Shown in pieces: positions 1 through 6,657 of a stretch of DNA of 12,603 bases (positions are counted from its first letter, which is position 1; each line of letters opens with the position of its first letter). Both the position numbers and the translations under genes were made by a program. The stretch covers positions 1-12,603 of the forward strand of contig JAMNZE010000084.1 in assembly GCA_023622465.1 (NCBI GenBank), written 5' to 3'. Source of the stretch: UBA5500 sp023622465. Its GTDB lineage: Bacteria; Bacillota; UBA994; UBA5500. A model generated the notes under the pieces. That model saw nothing but the letters and a program-made list of their open reading frames with translations, was not told the origin of the DNA and searched no databases.

Positions 1-219
1 GGATACCAAAATAGCCCAGCACCTCTGTAACACTACCTCTCCCGGGAACTGGTGCCAACGCAAGTTGCTTATCAATACTTGGCTTTCTTTGCTTAAGCGG
101 AGGGCATGGGGGTGAAGTTGGCCCCCTGTCATTTGGGCCACCAGAGAGAATTGTTTTAGTATCTCCGCCCGCTCATAGTTGGCCAGGGTGGGTTGACAAT
201 CAAAGAGATTATCTGCCAT
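1..219 (-). CDS. Unrecognised protein, 5' part only (runs off left edge)
   Basis: An open frame starts with ATG at 219 on the minus strand and stays open for 73 codons to base 1, so the gene is cut by the window edge. The start is well supported: a strong AAGGAGG ribosome binding site lies about 7 bases upstream. The visible protein begins MADNLFDCQPTLANYERAE and is soluble, with mixed charge and a likely N-terminal helix (residues about 14-30). I see no signal peptide, membrane segment or family motif I can name. It is separated from the chrA pair upstream by a hairpin, so it may be its own unit or depend on read-through. Function unknown; the reading frame itself is fairly certain from the ribosome binding site and the absence of stops. 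Confidence 0.65.
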   Translation of the reverse strand, partial: MADNLFDCQPTLANYERAEILKQFSLVAQMTGGQLHPHALRLSKESQVLISNLRWHQFPGEVVLQRCWAILVS

Positions 220-241
220 AAATCTGCCTCCTTAACTAGAA

Positions 242-270
242 GAACCCACCCCAGTTTATGGGGTGGGTTC
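242..270 (-). terminator. Hairpin between chrA pair and left-edge gene
   Basis: GAACCCACCCC (242-252) pairs perfectly with GGGGTGGGTTC (260-270) around a 7-base loop. It lies just past the stop of the second chrA gene and just before the ribosome binding site of the left-edge gene. Read on the minus strand it is followed only by a short T-rich stretch, so termination may be partial. Read on the plus strand the tail is AAATTTTG. Confidence 0.6.
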
Positions 271-292
271 AAATTTTGTGCTTTATCTTTAT

Positions 293-811
293 TTAAAAGA
301 ACAAAATGCCGAGAACAAAGGAGGCTAAAATCAACAGGATGGGGTTAATTTTGGTCTTAGCCAAAGCCAATAGCATTACCCCGGCTAAGATCCAAGATTT
401 TAGGTCGACTAGAGTTTTGGCACCAAAACTCCAGGCGGCGCTGGCAATCAAACCTACAACTACTGGGCGCACACCACTTAATGCCCACTGCAAGTAGGGT
501 GAATTGCTAAAACGATTAACCAGCTTGGCTAAAATCATGACGATGATAAAAGAGGGGGCCACCACACCAGTGGTAGCAACAACCGAGCCTAATACGCCCC
601 CCATCTTAAAGCCCACATAGGTGGCCGTATTAATGGCAATAGGCCCCGGGGTCATCTCGGCTATGGCTACTATATCGGCAAAATCGGTGCTGGTAAGCCA
701 GCCCAGCTTTTCCACAACCTGACTGTCGATGAGGGGGATCATCACATAGCCGCCGCCGAAGGCGAGCGAGCCGATAAAGGCGAAGGTAAAGAACAGTTTC
801 AAGAAAATCAT
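293..811 (-). CDS. chrA: Short-chain chromate transporter, second half (ChrA/CHR family)
   Basis: A 172-residue integral membrane protein with one CHR domain. The family signatures are visible: FGGGYVMIPLI (about residues 18-28) and TPGPIAINTATYVGF (about 54-68), followed by several hydrophobic segments to the C-terminus. Full-length ChrA carriers are about 400 residues with two such domains; this is one half, and the other is the gene immediately upstream. The ATG at 811 overlaps the stop of that gene by 4 bases and has a GGAGG-type ribosome binding site about 10 bases upstream, so the two are translationally coupled. In Bacillus subtilis a comparable pair of single-domain proteins is needed together for chromate resistance (family knowledge). 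Chromate efflux is the family's best-known role, but the natural substrate here is inferred. Confidence 0.85.
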   Translation of the reverse strand: MIFLKLFFTFAFIGSLAFGGGYVMIPLIDSQVVEKLGWLTSTDFADIVAIAEMTPGPIAINTATYVGFKMGGVLGSVVATTGVVAPSFIIVMILAKLVNRFSNSPYLQWALSGVRPVVVGLIASAAWSFGAKTLVDLKSWILAGVMLLALAKTKINPILLILASFVLGILFF

Positions 812-1371
812 TGCTCAGCCCCCTCCTTGCTGGCGCGTCGATTTAGGCTCAGGCCTAGCACAGCACCGCACACGATTAGTACGGCCGGATGTACATTAAG
901 CAGGATAATGAGTAGGGCAGCAATGGCCGCCATGGCAAAGGCCTGCTTCGATTTGACCACCTTTTTTCCTAAGGTCCAGGCCGCATAGGTGATAAGAGAA
1001 ACAACCGTTGGCCGCACACCGGCAAAGGCGTGGTTTAACAGGTCAAGGTTGTAGCGGCTGAGGGCCCAGGCAATGGTCATGATTACCAGTAAAGACGGTA
1101 GTACGGCTCCGATAACCGAGCTGATAGCTCCTCCCAGCCCATTAAGTCGGTAACCCAAATAAATAGCCGAGTTAACGGCAACCGGTCCGGGGGCCGATTG
1201 GGTCAGGCCGATCATATCTACAAAGTCTTCCTCTTGTAACCAGCCCTGTTTGTCTACCAATTCCCTTTGAAAAATGGGAAGCATTGCATAGCCGCCCCCA
1301 AAGGTAAAAGCGCCAACTCGGAAGAAGATTGTAAACAACTTTAGATTGCTGATCGATTTCTTATTGCCCAT
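808..1371 (-). CDS. chrA: Short-chain chromate transporter, first half (ChrA/CHR family)
   Basis: A single-CHR-domain membrane protein of 187 residues. It carries the same signatures as its partner: TFGGGYAMLPIFQRE and SAPGPVAVNSAIYLGYRL, the proline-rich CHR core, then several hydrophobic helices. I place the start at the ATG at 1371 (MGNKKSIS) rather than the in-frame ATG at 1389, because a GGAGG box at 1380-1384 sits 8 bases before 1371 and lies inside the longer version. It is first in a two-gene operon with a 4-base overlap to its partner. The two halves are diverged from each other, consistent with an obligate heterodimer of opposite topology as described for short-chain ChrA pairs. Substrate assignment to chromate is by family only. 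Confidence 0.85.
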   Translation of the reverse strand: MGNKKSISNLKLFTIFFRVGAFTFGGGYAMLPIFQRELVDKQGWLQEEDFVDMIGLTQSAPGPVAVNSAIYLGYRLNGLGGAISSVIGAVLPSLLVIMTIAWALSRYNLDLLNHAFAGVRPTVVSLITYAAWTLGKKVVKSKQAFAMAAIAALLIILLNVHPAVLIVCGAVLGLSLNRRASKEGAEQ

Positions 1372-1422
1372 AGCATCTACCTCCAACAAGGCAAGTATAG
1401 CATAGATTTGGGTTTATAGCGG

Positions 1423-1450
1423 ATAATAAAAGATTCTTTCGATTGTGCAA
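1423..1450 (-). promoter_or_regulatory. Probable sigma-A-type promoter for the chrA pair
   Basis: On the minus strand TTGCAC (1450-1445) and TATTAT (1428-1423) are separated by 16 bases, about 50 bases before the chrA start. A TATACT closer to the gene lacks a matching -35. Confidence 0.4.
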
Positions 1451-1551
1451 ATAACCGTAGGCAGATGGTTTATTTTAATAGGTAATAATGATATTAACCG
1501 TAGCCCCTTGTTTTTGCGTTAGCGGCCCGCTTAATTTTGCACTAGGTTGGT

Positions 1552-1579
1552 TTTACAGTCGGGGGCTCCGTGTTAAACT
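1552..1579 (+). promoter_or_regulatory. Possible promoter for the M20 amidohydrolase operon
   Basis: TTTACA (1552-1557) and TAAACT (1574-1579) lie 16 bases apart, about 30 bases ahead of the preferred start at 1611. The spacer is G-rich, so this is tentative. Confidence 0.35.
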
Positions 1580-1610
1580 GGGAGAGAAGAACAGAAAGGA
1601 TGGGAGAGAC

Positions 1611-2795
1611 ATGCGGATAGAATTGCTGCGGCAACGGATTATAGAGCAAATCGAGGCACAAGCACCCCGGTTAAAAGAGATTGCATTGAAATTGCACGCC
1701 AATCCGGAAGTTGGGGGGCAAGAACATTTTGCCCAGGAACTGTTGTGTTCCTATGCAGTTCAGCAGGGTCTTAATGTTCAGAAGAGGCTAGCCGGAGTGC
1801 CCACTTCCTTTTCTGCCACTCGAGCTAGCGGGGAGGGGGCCAAGGTGGCTTTCTTGGCCGAATATGATGCTTTACCCGAAATAGGCCATGCTTGTGGCCA
1901 TAACCTGATCGCCATGGCCAGCATGGCGGCGACTGTGGGGTTGGCCAGCGTATTGGATAGCGTTTCAGGCGAGGTTACTCTCTTTGGTACTCCTTCGGAA
2001 GAGACCAACGGCGCTAAGGTGCCCATGGCGGCTGCCGGCCTATTCGATGCCTACGATGCGGCTATGTTGGTGCATCCGGGAGCACGTACCAACGTAGATG
2101 CGGCATCCTTGGCCTTGGATGCCATCGAGTTCACCTTCTTAGGCAAATCGGCCCATGCGGCGGGCGCACCCCATGAAGGCATCAATGCCCTCGATGCGGT
2201 TATTTCCCTCTTCAATAACCTCAATGCTTTGCGTGAACATCTTACCAGCGACGTGCGTATTCACGGTATTATTGCGGAGGGAGGAGTGGCACCCAATATT
2301 GTCCCCGAGCGCGCAGTGGCTCGCTTTTATTTCCGAGCGGCCGAACGTAGTTACTTAAACCAGGTGGTGGAAAAGGCGAAAAAAGTGGCCCAAGGTGCCG
2401 CCCTGGCCACCGGGTGCCGTTTGGAAATGCGTAACTTTGAACTCTCCTTTGACAACCTGCGCTCTAACCGTCTGTTAGCGGCCACCTTCAAGAACCATTT
2501 AGAAGCTCTGGGAGTAACTGATATTGAACCACCCAGCAAAAATATGGGCTCGACCGATATGGGCAATGTGAGCCATGTGGCACCGGCCATCCAGCCCAGC
2601 ATGCAAATCGGCCCTAAGACCTTGGTAAGCCACACCCACGAGTTTTGCCAGGCGGCCGCTTCATCCGATGCCCTAGAAGCCATGCTAGTGGCAGCTAAGG
2701 CCATGGCTCTTACCGGCCTGGATGTGTTGACCGATGAGGAACTGCGTCGGCAAATACGGGCCGAGTTTTTGGCGGGGCGTAGCAACGAATGTTAA
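1611..2795 (+). CDS. M20-family amidohydrolase/dipeptidase (PM20D2/Xaa-Arg dipeptidase-like)
   Basis: A 394-residue cytoplasmic metallo-hydrolase expected to cleave an amide or dipeptide bond. Visible motifs are LHANPEVGGQE (29-38), FLAEYDALPEIGHACGHN (81-98, with the metal-ligand region C95/H97), the catalytic/metal acidic pair in GTPSEET (126-132), H155 in MLVHPGA, the dimerisation-domain entry FLGKSAHAAGAPHEGINALDA (176-196), and a C-terminal histidine in VSHTHEF. The ACGHN form is typical of the PM20D2-like branch. I prefer ATG 1611 (MRIELLRQ) over the in-frame ATG at 1488. The 41-residue extension looks like translated non-coding sequence, and AAGGA/GGGAG boxes precede 1611. Length fits the family. 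The stop overlaps the next gene by 7 bases. The precise substrate cannot be read from sequence. Confidence 0.85.
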   Translation: MRIELLRQRIIEQIEAQAPRLKEIALKLHANPEVGGQEHFAQELLCSYAVQQGLNVQKRLAGVPTSFSATRASGEGAKVAFLAEYDALPEIGHACGHNLIAMASMAATVGLASVLDSVSGEVTLFGTPSEETNGAKVPMAAAGLFDAYDAAMLVHPGARTNVDAASLALDAIEFTFLGKSAHAAGAPHEGINALDAVISLFNNLNALREHLTSDVRIHGIIAEGGVAPNIVPERAVARFYFRAAERSYLNQVVEKAKKVAQGAALATGCRLEMRNFELSFDNLRSNRLLAATFKNHLEALGVTDIEPPSKNMGSTDMGNVSHVAPAIQPSMQIGPKTLVSHTHEFCQAAASSDALEAMLVAAKAMALTGLDVLTDEELRRQIRAEFLAGRSNEC

Positions 2796-3604
2796 ACGGC
2801 CCTATTATCTCCAGCACCAAGAACCCTACTATCAAAACGATTCGCAGCCTACGCACTCGTAAGGGGCGGGAGCAGCAGGGGCAGTTTTGGGTGGAGGGCA
2901 TTCGTTTAGTGGGGGAGGCGGTCCAACAAGGGGCCCCCATAAGAACCTTGGTGGTTGCTCCCGAATTATTAACCAGTTCCTTTGGTCTCCAGCTGGTGGA
3001 GGAGCTGGCCGGGCGGGGGGTGGCCTGTTTACAAGTAACGGCGCCGGTTTTCGCCAGCCTGTCGGACAAGGATGGCCCCCAAGGTTTAGGAGCGGTAGTA
3101 GACCAACGTTGGTATCCCTTACCGGAGGAGAAAGGCACCTCCGGCCTTTGGGTAGCCCTGGAAGAGGTGCAGGACCCGGGCAATCTGGGTAGTATCATGC
3201 GTACTGCCGACGCGGTGGGTTGCCGGGGAGTGATCCTAATCGGTAACTGCACCGACCCTTACGCTCCCTCGGCGGTACGGGGCAGTATGGGGTCCTTGTT
3301 TGCTATGGAACTGATAAAAACTACCGAAAATCAGTTTATTGCTTGGAAATCGGCCCTTGGTATGCCGGTGATCGGTACTGCCGGCGGGGCCAGTTGCCAC
3401 TATCGACGGGTCCGCTACCCCCAACCGCTGGTGGTGCTCAGCGGTAGCGAACGGCAGGGTTTGTCGCCGGGCCTGTTGGCTGCCTGCGATCAATTGGTGA
3501 GCATTCCCATGGTAGGCCGGGCCGACTCCTTGAATTTGGCCGTGGCTACTAGTGTGGTGCTCTATGAGGTTTTTGAGCAGTATAATGAAAACAAAGGCGG
3601 CTAA
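2789..3604 (+). CDS. TrmH/SpoU-family 23S rRNA (ribose-2'-O) methyltransferase
   Basis: A 271-residue SPOUT methyltransferase that would transfer methyl from S-adenosylmethionine to a ribose 2'-OH in RNA. An N-terminal substrate-binding domain (about residues 5-100, with GQFWVEGIRLVGEA) precedes the knotted catalytic domain. SPOUT motif 1 is D129PGNLGSIMRTADAVG, with the conserved Asn and Arg. Motif 2 is L217SGSERQGLS. Motif 3 is IPMVGRADSLNLAVATSV from residue 239, which forms the knot and cofactor site. The ATG at 2789 lies inside the end of the M20 gene (7-base overlap), so it is probably translationally coupled. The layout resembles YsgA/RlmP- and RlmB-type enzymes. I cannot choose the target nucleotide from sequence, so I give no gene symbol. 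The stop codon lies within a terminator loop. Confidence 0.88.
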   Translation: MLNGPIISSTKNPTIKTIRSLRTRKGREQQGQFWVEGIRLVGEAVQQGAPIRTLVVAPELLTSSFGLQLVEELAGRGVACLQVTAPVFASLSDKDGPQGLGAVVDQRWYPLPEEKGTSGLWVALEEVQDPGNLGSIMRTADAVGCRGVILIGNCTDPYAPSAVRGSMGSLFAMELIKTTENQFIAWKSALGMPVIGTAGGASCHYRRVRYPQPLVVLSGSERQGLSPGLLAACDQLVSIPMVGRADSLNLAVATSVVLYEVFEQYNENKGG

Positions 3605-3620
3605 TTGCCGCCTTTGTTTT
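3588..3620. terminator. Bidirectional rho-independent terminator at convergent gene ends
   Basis: AAAACAAAGGCGGC (3588-3601) and GCCGCCTTTGTTTT (3607-3620) form a perfect 14-base-pair stem around a 5-base loop. The A-tract and T-tract flank it symmetrically, so it can terminate both the methyltransferase transcript (+) and the ABC-transporter operon (-). The methyltransferase stop codon TAA (3602-3604) sits in the loop. Confidence 0.92.
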
Positions 3621-3623
3621 GAG

Positions 3624-4367
3624 TTAAGCCAGATTTAGTCGCCGCTCCATGATATACGTTGTTATGCCGAAGAAGAGGGCGCAGAAGACGGCTGCGATAG
3701 CCAAGTTTATTCCTTGCGCTGCCGCTACGGTAATTGTTATTACCGCCTGATCTCCTGCCATCACGTTTAAATACTGCCATCCGCCAGTCTGGATACAGAT
3801 CCATACAAAGAGGGCGATCCCAACTGCGGCGGTAGCTATTCCCCAAAAGGTGCCCAACTTCCGATTGCGAACAGCCACAGTCGATAGGGCAATGCCCATA
3901 AAGATGGCCAGAATAATGGGCAGGGCGTTAGCATTGACTAGTAGCAACGACTTGAGAAGATAGCTTATGACATCCCAGGTGAAGGCTGCTCTGAACAAAT
4001 CTATTAGGGGCATATTAACTCTTAAGAGTAGTGCGATAAAGCCAACAGCAGCCAGCAACATGAGGTTAAACCAGATCAGGGTGGTGATCAGCTTCGACAG
4101 TAGTAGCTGGCTGGCGCTCACTGGTAAGCTAAACATCAGGTACCCCTCGTGGCCGAAAAGGTTCCGCTCAAAGTGTTGCACCACAAGCCATACACAGAGA
4201 ATGGGGATTACAGCAAAGGTCACGGTAAAGACAATGGCCAAGCCGACAGACAGAATATCAATCTTGGCATAGGGAGCGACTATGCCTAATAGCAGAATAA
4301 GAGCCGCCATGGTGAGGAACTTCTTGTAAGCGAAACGTAAGTCTAACCTTATTAGCTTGGCTAGCAT
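3624..4367 (-). CDS. ABC transporter permease (ABC-2 type)
   Basis: A 247-residue polytopic membrane protein with about six hydrophobic segments: near residues 18-35, 40-62, 88-112, 145-162, 172-192 and 215-238. It starts with a short cytoplasmic helix, MLAKLIRLDLRFAYKKFL. The segment HFERNLFGHEGYLMFSLPVS (about 65-84) resembles that seen in permeases paired with YtrB/BcrA-type ATPases. The ATG at 4367 lies inside the ATPase gene (7-base overlap) with a GGGAGG site 7 bases upstream, which indicates coupled synthesis of the two subunits. With the upstream ATPase it should form an exporter- or stress-type ABC complex. The substrate is not evident. The operon ends at the shared bidirectional terminator. 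Confidence 0.8.
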   Translation of the reverse strand: MLAKLIRLDLRFAYKKFLTMAALILLLGIVAPYAKIDILSVGLAIVFTVTFAVIPILCVWLVVQHFERNLFGHEGYLMFSLPVSASQLLLSKLITTLIWFNLMLLAAVGFIALLLRVNMPLIDLFRAAFTWDVISYLLKSLLLVNANALPIILAIFMGIALSTVAVRNRKLGTFWGIATAAVGIALFVWICIQTGGWQYLNVMAGDQAVITITVAAAQGINLAIAAVFCALFFGITTYIMERRLNLA

Positions 4368-5062
4368 TTGAATACCTCCCTGAAGAGTTGATCGATGGAT
4401 TTGCCGTACTGGCTACGTAATGTCTCTGCCTCCCCCAGCAAGTTTACTTGACCTTCCTTGAGGAAGATAACGTCGTCAAAGATGGTTTCCACATCGGAGA
4501 TGATGTGAGTGGAGAGCAGAATTGAGCTGCCTTCGGTGAAATTATCAAGAATGGTGGAGAGGATCAGATCTCGGGCTGCCGGATCCACACCCGCAATGGG
4601 TTCATCTAGCACGTAAAGCTTGGCGCGCCGGGCCATGGTTAATACCAACATCAGCTTTTCCTGCATACCTTTGGAAAGCTCGCCGATGCGCTTGTTCTGA
4701 GCTACCTTTAGCGTATCTAAGAGCCCATGGGCCCGCGTGAGTTGAAAATCGGTAAAAAATTTGTTATAAAGATCTAGCGCCTCACTGACTGTAAGCCAGG
4801 TAGGAAGAGCCATTTTGTCGGGCAAGTAGCTGACAAGTTTCTTGGATTCTTTCCCCGGCCGATGGCCACAAACTGACACATGGCCTTCGTAGTCGGCTAG
4901 TAGGGCATTGACGATCTTAATTAAGGTTGTTTTTCCACTCCCATTGGGGCCTAGTAAACCTACAATTCTATCGGCCCCTATGTCAAAAGAAACGTTTTGC
5001 AGTGCCATGTTATGGCCGTAACGTTTACTCACATTCTTGACCTCAAGCAATACTTCACTCAT
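4361..5062 (-). CDS. ABC transporter ATP-binding protein
   Basis: A 233-residue nucleotide-binding subunit with all core motifs: Walker A GPNGSGKTT (38-46), signature LSKGMQ (129-134), Walker B LYVLDEP (149-155), D-loop AGVDPA (157-162) and the switch histidine H186 in LLSTHI. The usual Q-loop position reads VSYLPDK (78-83), a form common in the CcmA/YtrB-like branch. It should drive the permease encoded directly downstream (7-base overlap). The ATG at 5062 overlaps the regulator gene by 8 bases and is preceded by GGAGGAG. Length is normal for a minimal ATPase subunit. The cargo is unknown: neighbours give no transport-substrate clue beyond the GntR/YtrA-type module organisation. Confidence 0.92.
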   Translation of the reverse strand: MSEVLLEVKNVSKRYGHNMALQNVSFDIGADRIVGLLGPNGSGKTTLIKIVNALLADYEGHVSVCGHRPGKESKKLVSYLPDKMALPTWLTVSEALDLYNKFFTDFQLTRAHGLLDTLKVAQNKRIGELSKGMQEKLMLVLTMARRAKLYVLDEPIAGVDPAARDLILSTILDNFTEGSSILLSTHIISDVETIFDDVIFLKEGQVNLLGEAETLRSQYGKSIDQLFREVFKC

Positions 5063-5435
5063 CTATTTCTCCTCCGAATTCCTTTATTAACTGCACAGCA
5101 TCTGCCGTCGAACATCCAAGGGCAGTCAGCTCGGCCAGAAATTTTTGCACTATGGTAGCAATCATTTCCTGGCGCAAAGAAGCAATTAGGTCACTATCAT
5201 TGGTCACAAAGCGGCCAGCGGTCCGCTCCGTGTACAGCAGACCGTCCCGCTCTAATTCGCTCATAGCCCGCTGCAAAGTATTGGGGTTCACTCCTAAATC
5301 CCGGGCCAACTCGCGTACGGGTGCTACCTTTTCACCCGGGCGGAGCTCGCCGCCAAGAATCTGTTGTTTAAACCAGTCGACTATTTGCGTATATATGGGC
5401 AGATTAGGGTCAAAACTGGGCTTCAAATTTGTCAA
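5055..5435 (-). CDS. GntR-family transcriptional regulator, YtrA subfamily
   Basis: A 126-residue DNA-binding protein with an N-terminal winged helix-turn-helix. The segment from DPNLPIYTQIVDWFKQQI to the recognition region RELARDLGVNPNTLQRAM and the wing GLLYTERTAGRFV occupies about residues 9-80. A short C-terminal helical tail of about 45 residues replaces a large effector domain, which is the hallmark of the YtrA subgroup. It heads the ABC operon and most likely represses it. A near-perfect 18-base inverted repeat in the divergent upstream region (5473-5490) is the obvious operator candidate. The only start fitting the family N-terminus is TTG at 5435, which has no recognisable ribosome binding site; weak translation is plausible for an autoregulator. 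Confidence 0.85.
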   Translation of the reverse strand: MTNLKPSFDPNLPIYTQIVDWFKQQILGGELRPGEKVAPVRELARDLGVNPNTLQRAMSELERDGLLYTERTAGRFVTNDSDLIASLRQEMIATIVQKFLAELTALGCSTADAVQLIKEFGGEIDE

Positions 5436-5472
5436 CCGGTTTTTAAGTATCTCAGGAGGGCTTAGGAATTTT

Positions 5473-5490
5473 AAAGTGAAGGTTCACTTT
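5473..5490. promoter_or_regulatory. Inverted-repeat operator candidate in the divergent region
   Basis: AAAGTGAA-GG-TTCACTTT is an 8-base perfect inverted repeat with a 2-base centre. It lies between the divergent gntR and opine-dehydrogenase genes, and its right end overlaps the -35 element of the plus-strand promoter. Size, symmetry and position suit a GntR-dimer operator. The binding protein is inferred. Confidence 0.55.
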
Positions 5491-5517
5491 ACAGATAAAT
5501 TAAGATTTTGTTATAAT
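5488..5517 (+). promoter_or_regulatory. Sigma-A-type promoter for the dehydrogenase-B12-reactivase operon
   Basis: TTTACA (5488-5493) and a perfect TATAAT (5512-5517) are separated by 18 bases. Predicted transcription start is near 5524. The -35 overlaps the inverted repeat, so a bound repressor would block it. Confidence 0.7.
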
Positions 5518-5523
5518 ATCTGT

Positions 5524-6657
5524 ATGTATTTTGAAACCCTAATAAAGGAAGGTGATTTTATTGGTGATGAGTTCTGTTTCTTTCCTCTTGGAGCCGGTCA
5601 TGGCGGGCAAGCCATGGCAGGACACCTAGCCTACCTGGGTTATGAGGTTTCTCTTTATAACCGCACCGATGAACGTCTAGAACCGATCCGCCATAGTGGT
5701 GGTATCACCCTTAATGGAGTAATAAACGGCTTTGGTCCCCTAGAGGTCGTAACCAGCAATATAGAAGAGGCAATTGCTGATGCCGATATTATTAATGTGG
5801 TGGTGCCGGCTAACGCCCACTATTTTATTGCTAAAGAAGTAGCGCCCTTTTTACGGGACGGCCAGATAATCGTTTTGCATCCCGGGCGTACCGGTGGTGC
5901 CTTAGAGTTTACCCATGTTATTAAATCTTCAGGTGCCGAGGTGGACGTAACAATTGCCGAGGCGCAGACCTTGATTTACGCTGCACGCAATAATAATCCC
6001 GCCCAAGTGACCATTTATGGGATAAAAAATAGCATCCCCGTGGCCGCACTGCCGGGTCATCATACCGCAGCCGTTGTTAGTGCTTTGCGGGTGGCGATGC
6101 CCCAGTTTGTTCCCGGAGATAATGTATTAAAAACTAGTTTGGATAATATCGGAGCTATCTTCCATCCCGGGTTGGCCATACTAAATGCAGCACGAATTGA
6201 AGCTACCCGTGGCGACTTCGAGTTCTACATGGAAGGTGTTACTCCAACCGTAGCTAAAGTTTTAGAAGCGATGGATGCGGAGAGGGTAGCCGTCGCCGCT
6301 GCGCTAGGTATTCCCGCCATGAGCGCCCGCAACTGGCTCTATGTGGCCTATGATGCGGCGGGCCGTACTCTCTACGAAGCCATTCAAAATAATCAAGGTT
6401 ATAAGGGGATTAAAGCACCAGCCGGTCTTTACCACCGCTATATCACTGAAGATGTGCCTATGAGCTTGGTCCCGATTGCCGCCCTCGGCGAATTGCTGGG
6501 CGTACCGACGCCGACCATTCGTTCCATAATCCACCTGGGCTCGTTACTGCTGGGTGAAAACTACTGGCTGGAGGGGCGCACGGTGGAGAGAATGGGCATT
6601 GCCGGCTTAACAGCAACCGAAATTCGTCGCTATGTTTTGGAGGGTGAATTGGATTGA
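5524..6657 (+). CDS. NAD(P)-dependent octopine/nopaline (opine) dehydrogenase-family oxidoreductase, 5' end probably frameshifted
   Basis: This is a Rossmann enzyme expected to oxidise or reduce a secondary amine/imine of an amino-acid-like substrate with NAD(P). The dinucleotide-binding loop is LGAGHGGQAMAGHLA at 5587-5631, followed by YEVSLYNR. The C-terminal Octopine_DH helical domain begins about 6040, with the conserved His-Pro of DNIGAIFHPGLAILNAARIE. The frame is continuous from an ATG at 5524, but that ATG sits at the predicted transcription start with no ribosome binding site. A proper AAGGAAGGTGA site (5545-5555) serves TTG-GTG-ATG codons at 5561-5569 in another frame. That frame encodes SSVSFL, an ideal beta-1 strand for the fold, so a small indel near 5585-5589 is likely. 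The last 4 bases overlap the cobalamin-protein gene. The family is clear; the substrate and intactness are not. Confidence 0.8.
   Translation: MYFETLIKEGDFIGDEFCFFPLGAGHGGQAMAGHLAYLGYEVSLYNRTDERLEPIRHSGGITLNGVINGFGPLEVVTSNIEEAIADADIINVVVPANAHYFIAKEVAPFLRDGQIIVLHPGRTGGALEFTHVIKSSGAEVDVTIAEAQTLIYAARNNNPAQVTIYGIKNSIPVAALPGHHTAAVVSALRVAMPQFVPGDNVLKTSLDNIGAIFHPGLAILNAARIEATRGDFEFYMEGVTPTVAKVLEAMDAERVAVAAALGIPAMSARNWLYVAYDAAGRTLYEAIQNNQGYKGIKAPAGLYHRYITEDVPMSLVPIAALGELLGVPTPTIRSIIHLGSLLLGENYWLEGRTVERMGIAGLTATEIRRYVLEGELD
5545..5592 (+). other. Apparent frameshift at the dehydrogenase start
   Basis: Ribosome binding site AAGGAAGGTGA (5545-5555) and start codons TTG/GTG/ATG (5561-5569) are in one frame. 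The GAGHGG nucleotide-binding loop from 5590 is in another. Removing one CT from CTCT at 5585-5588, or re-reading base 5587, joins SVSFL to GAGHGG in the usual family spacing. Confidence 0.6.

Noticed and set aside
1488..1610. N-terminal extension of the M20 protein from ATG 1488
   Set aside because: It has no ribosome binding site, the residues are not family-like, and it spans the likely promoter; ATG 1611 fits the family start.
2887..3192. Glycine-rich open frame of 101 codons on the plus strand
   Set aside because: It lies wholly inside the methyltransferase gene in another frame. The composition is a by-product of G-rich codons, and no start signal is seen.
5152..5523. N-terminal extension of the dehydrogenase reading frame up to 5152
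   Set aside because: It is antisense to the gntR coding region, lies upstream of the promoter at 5488-5517, and has no family-like sequence.
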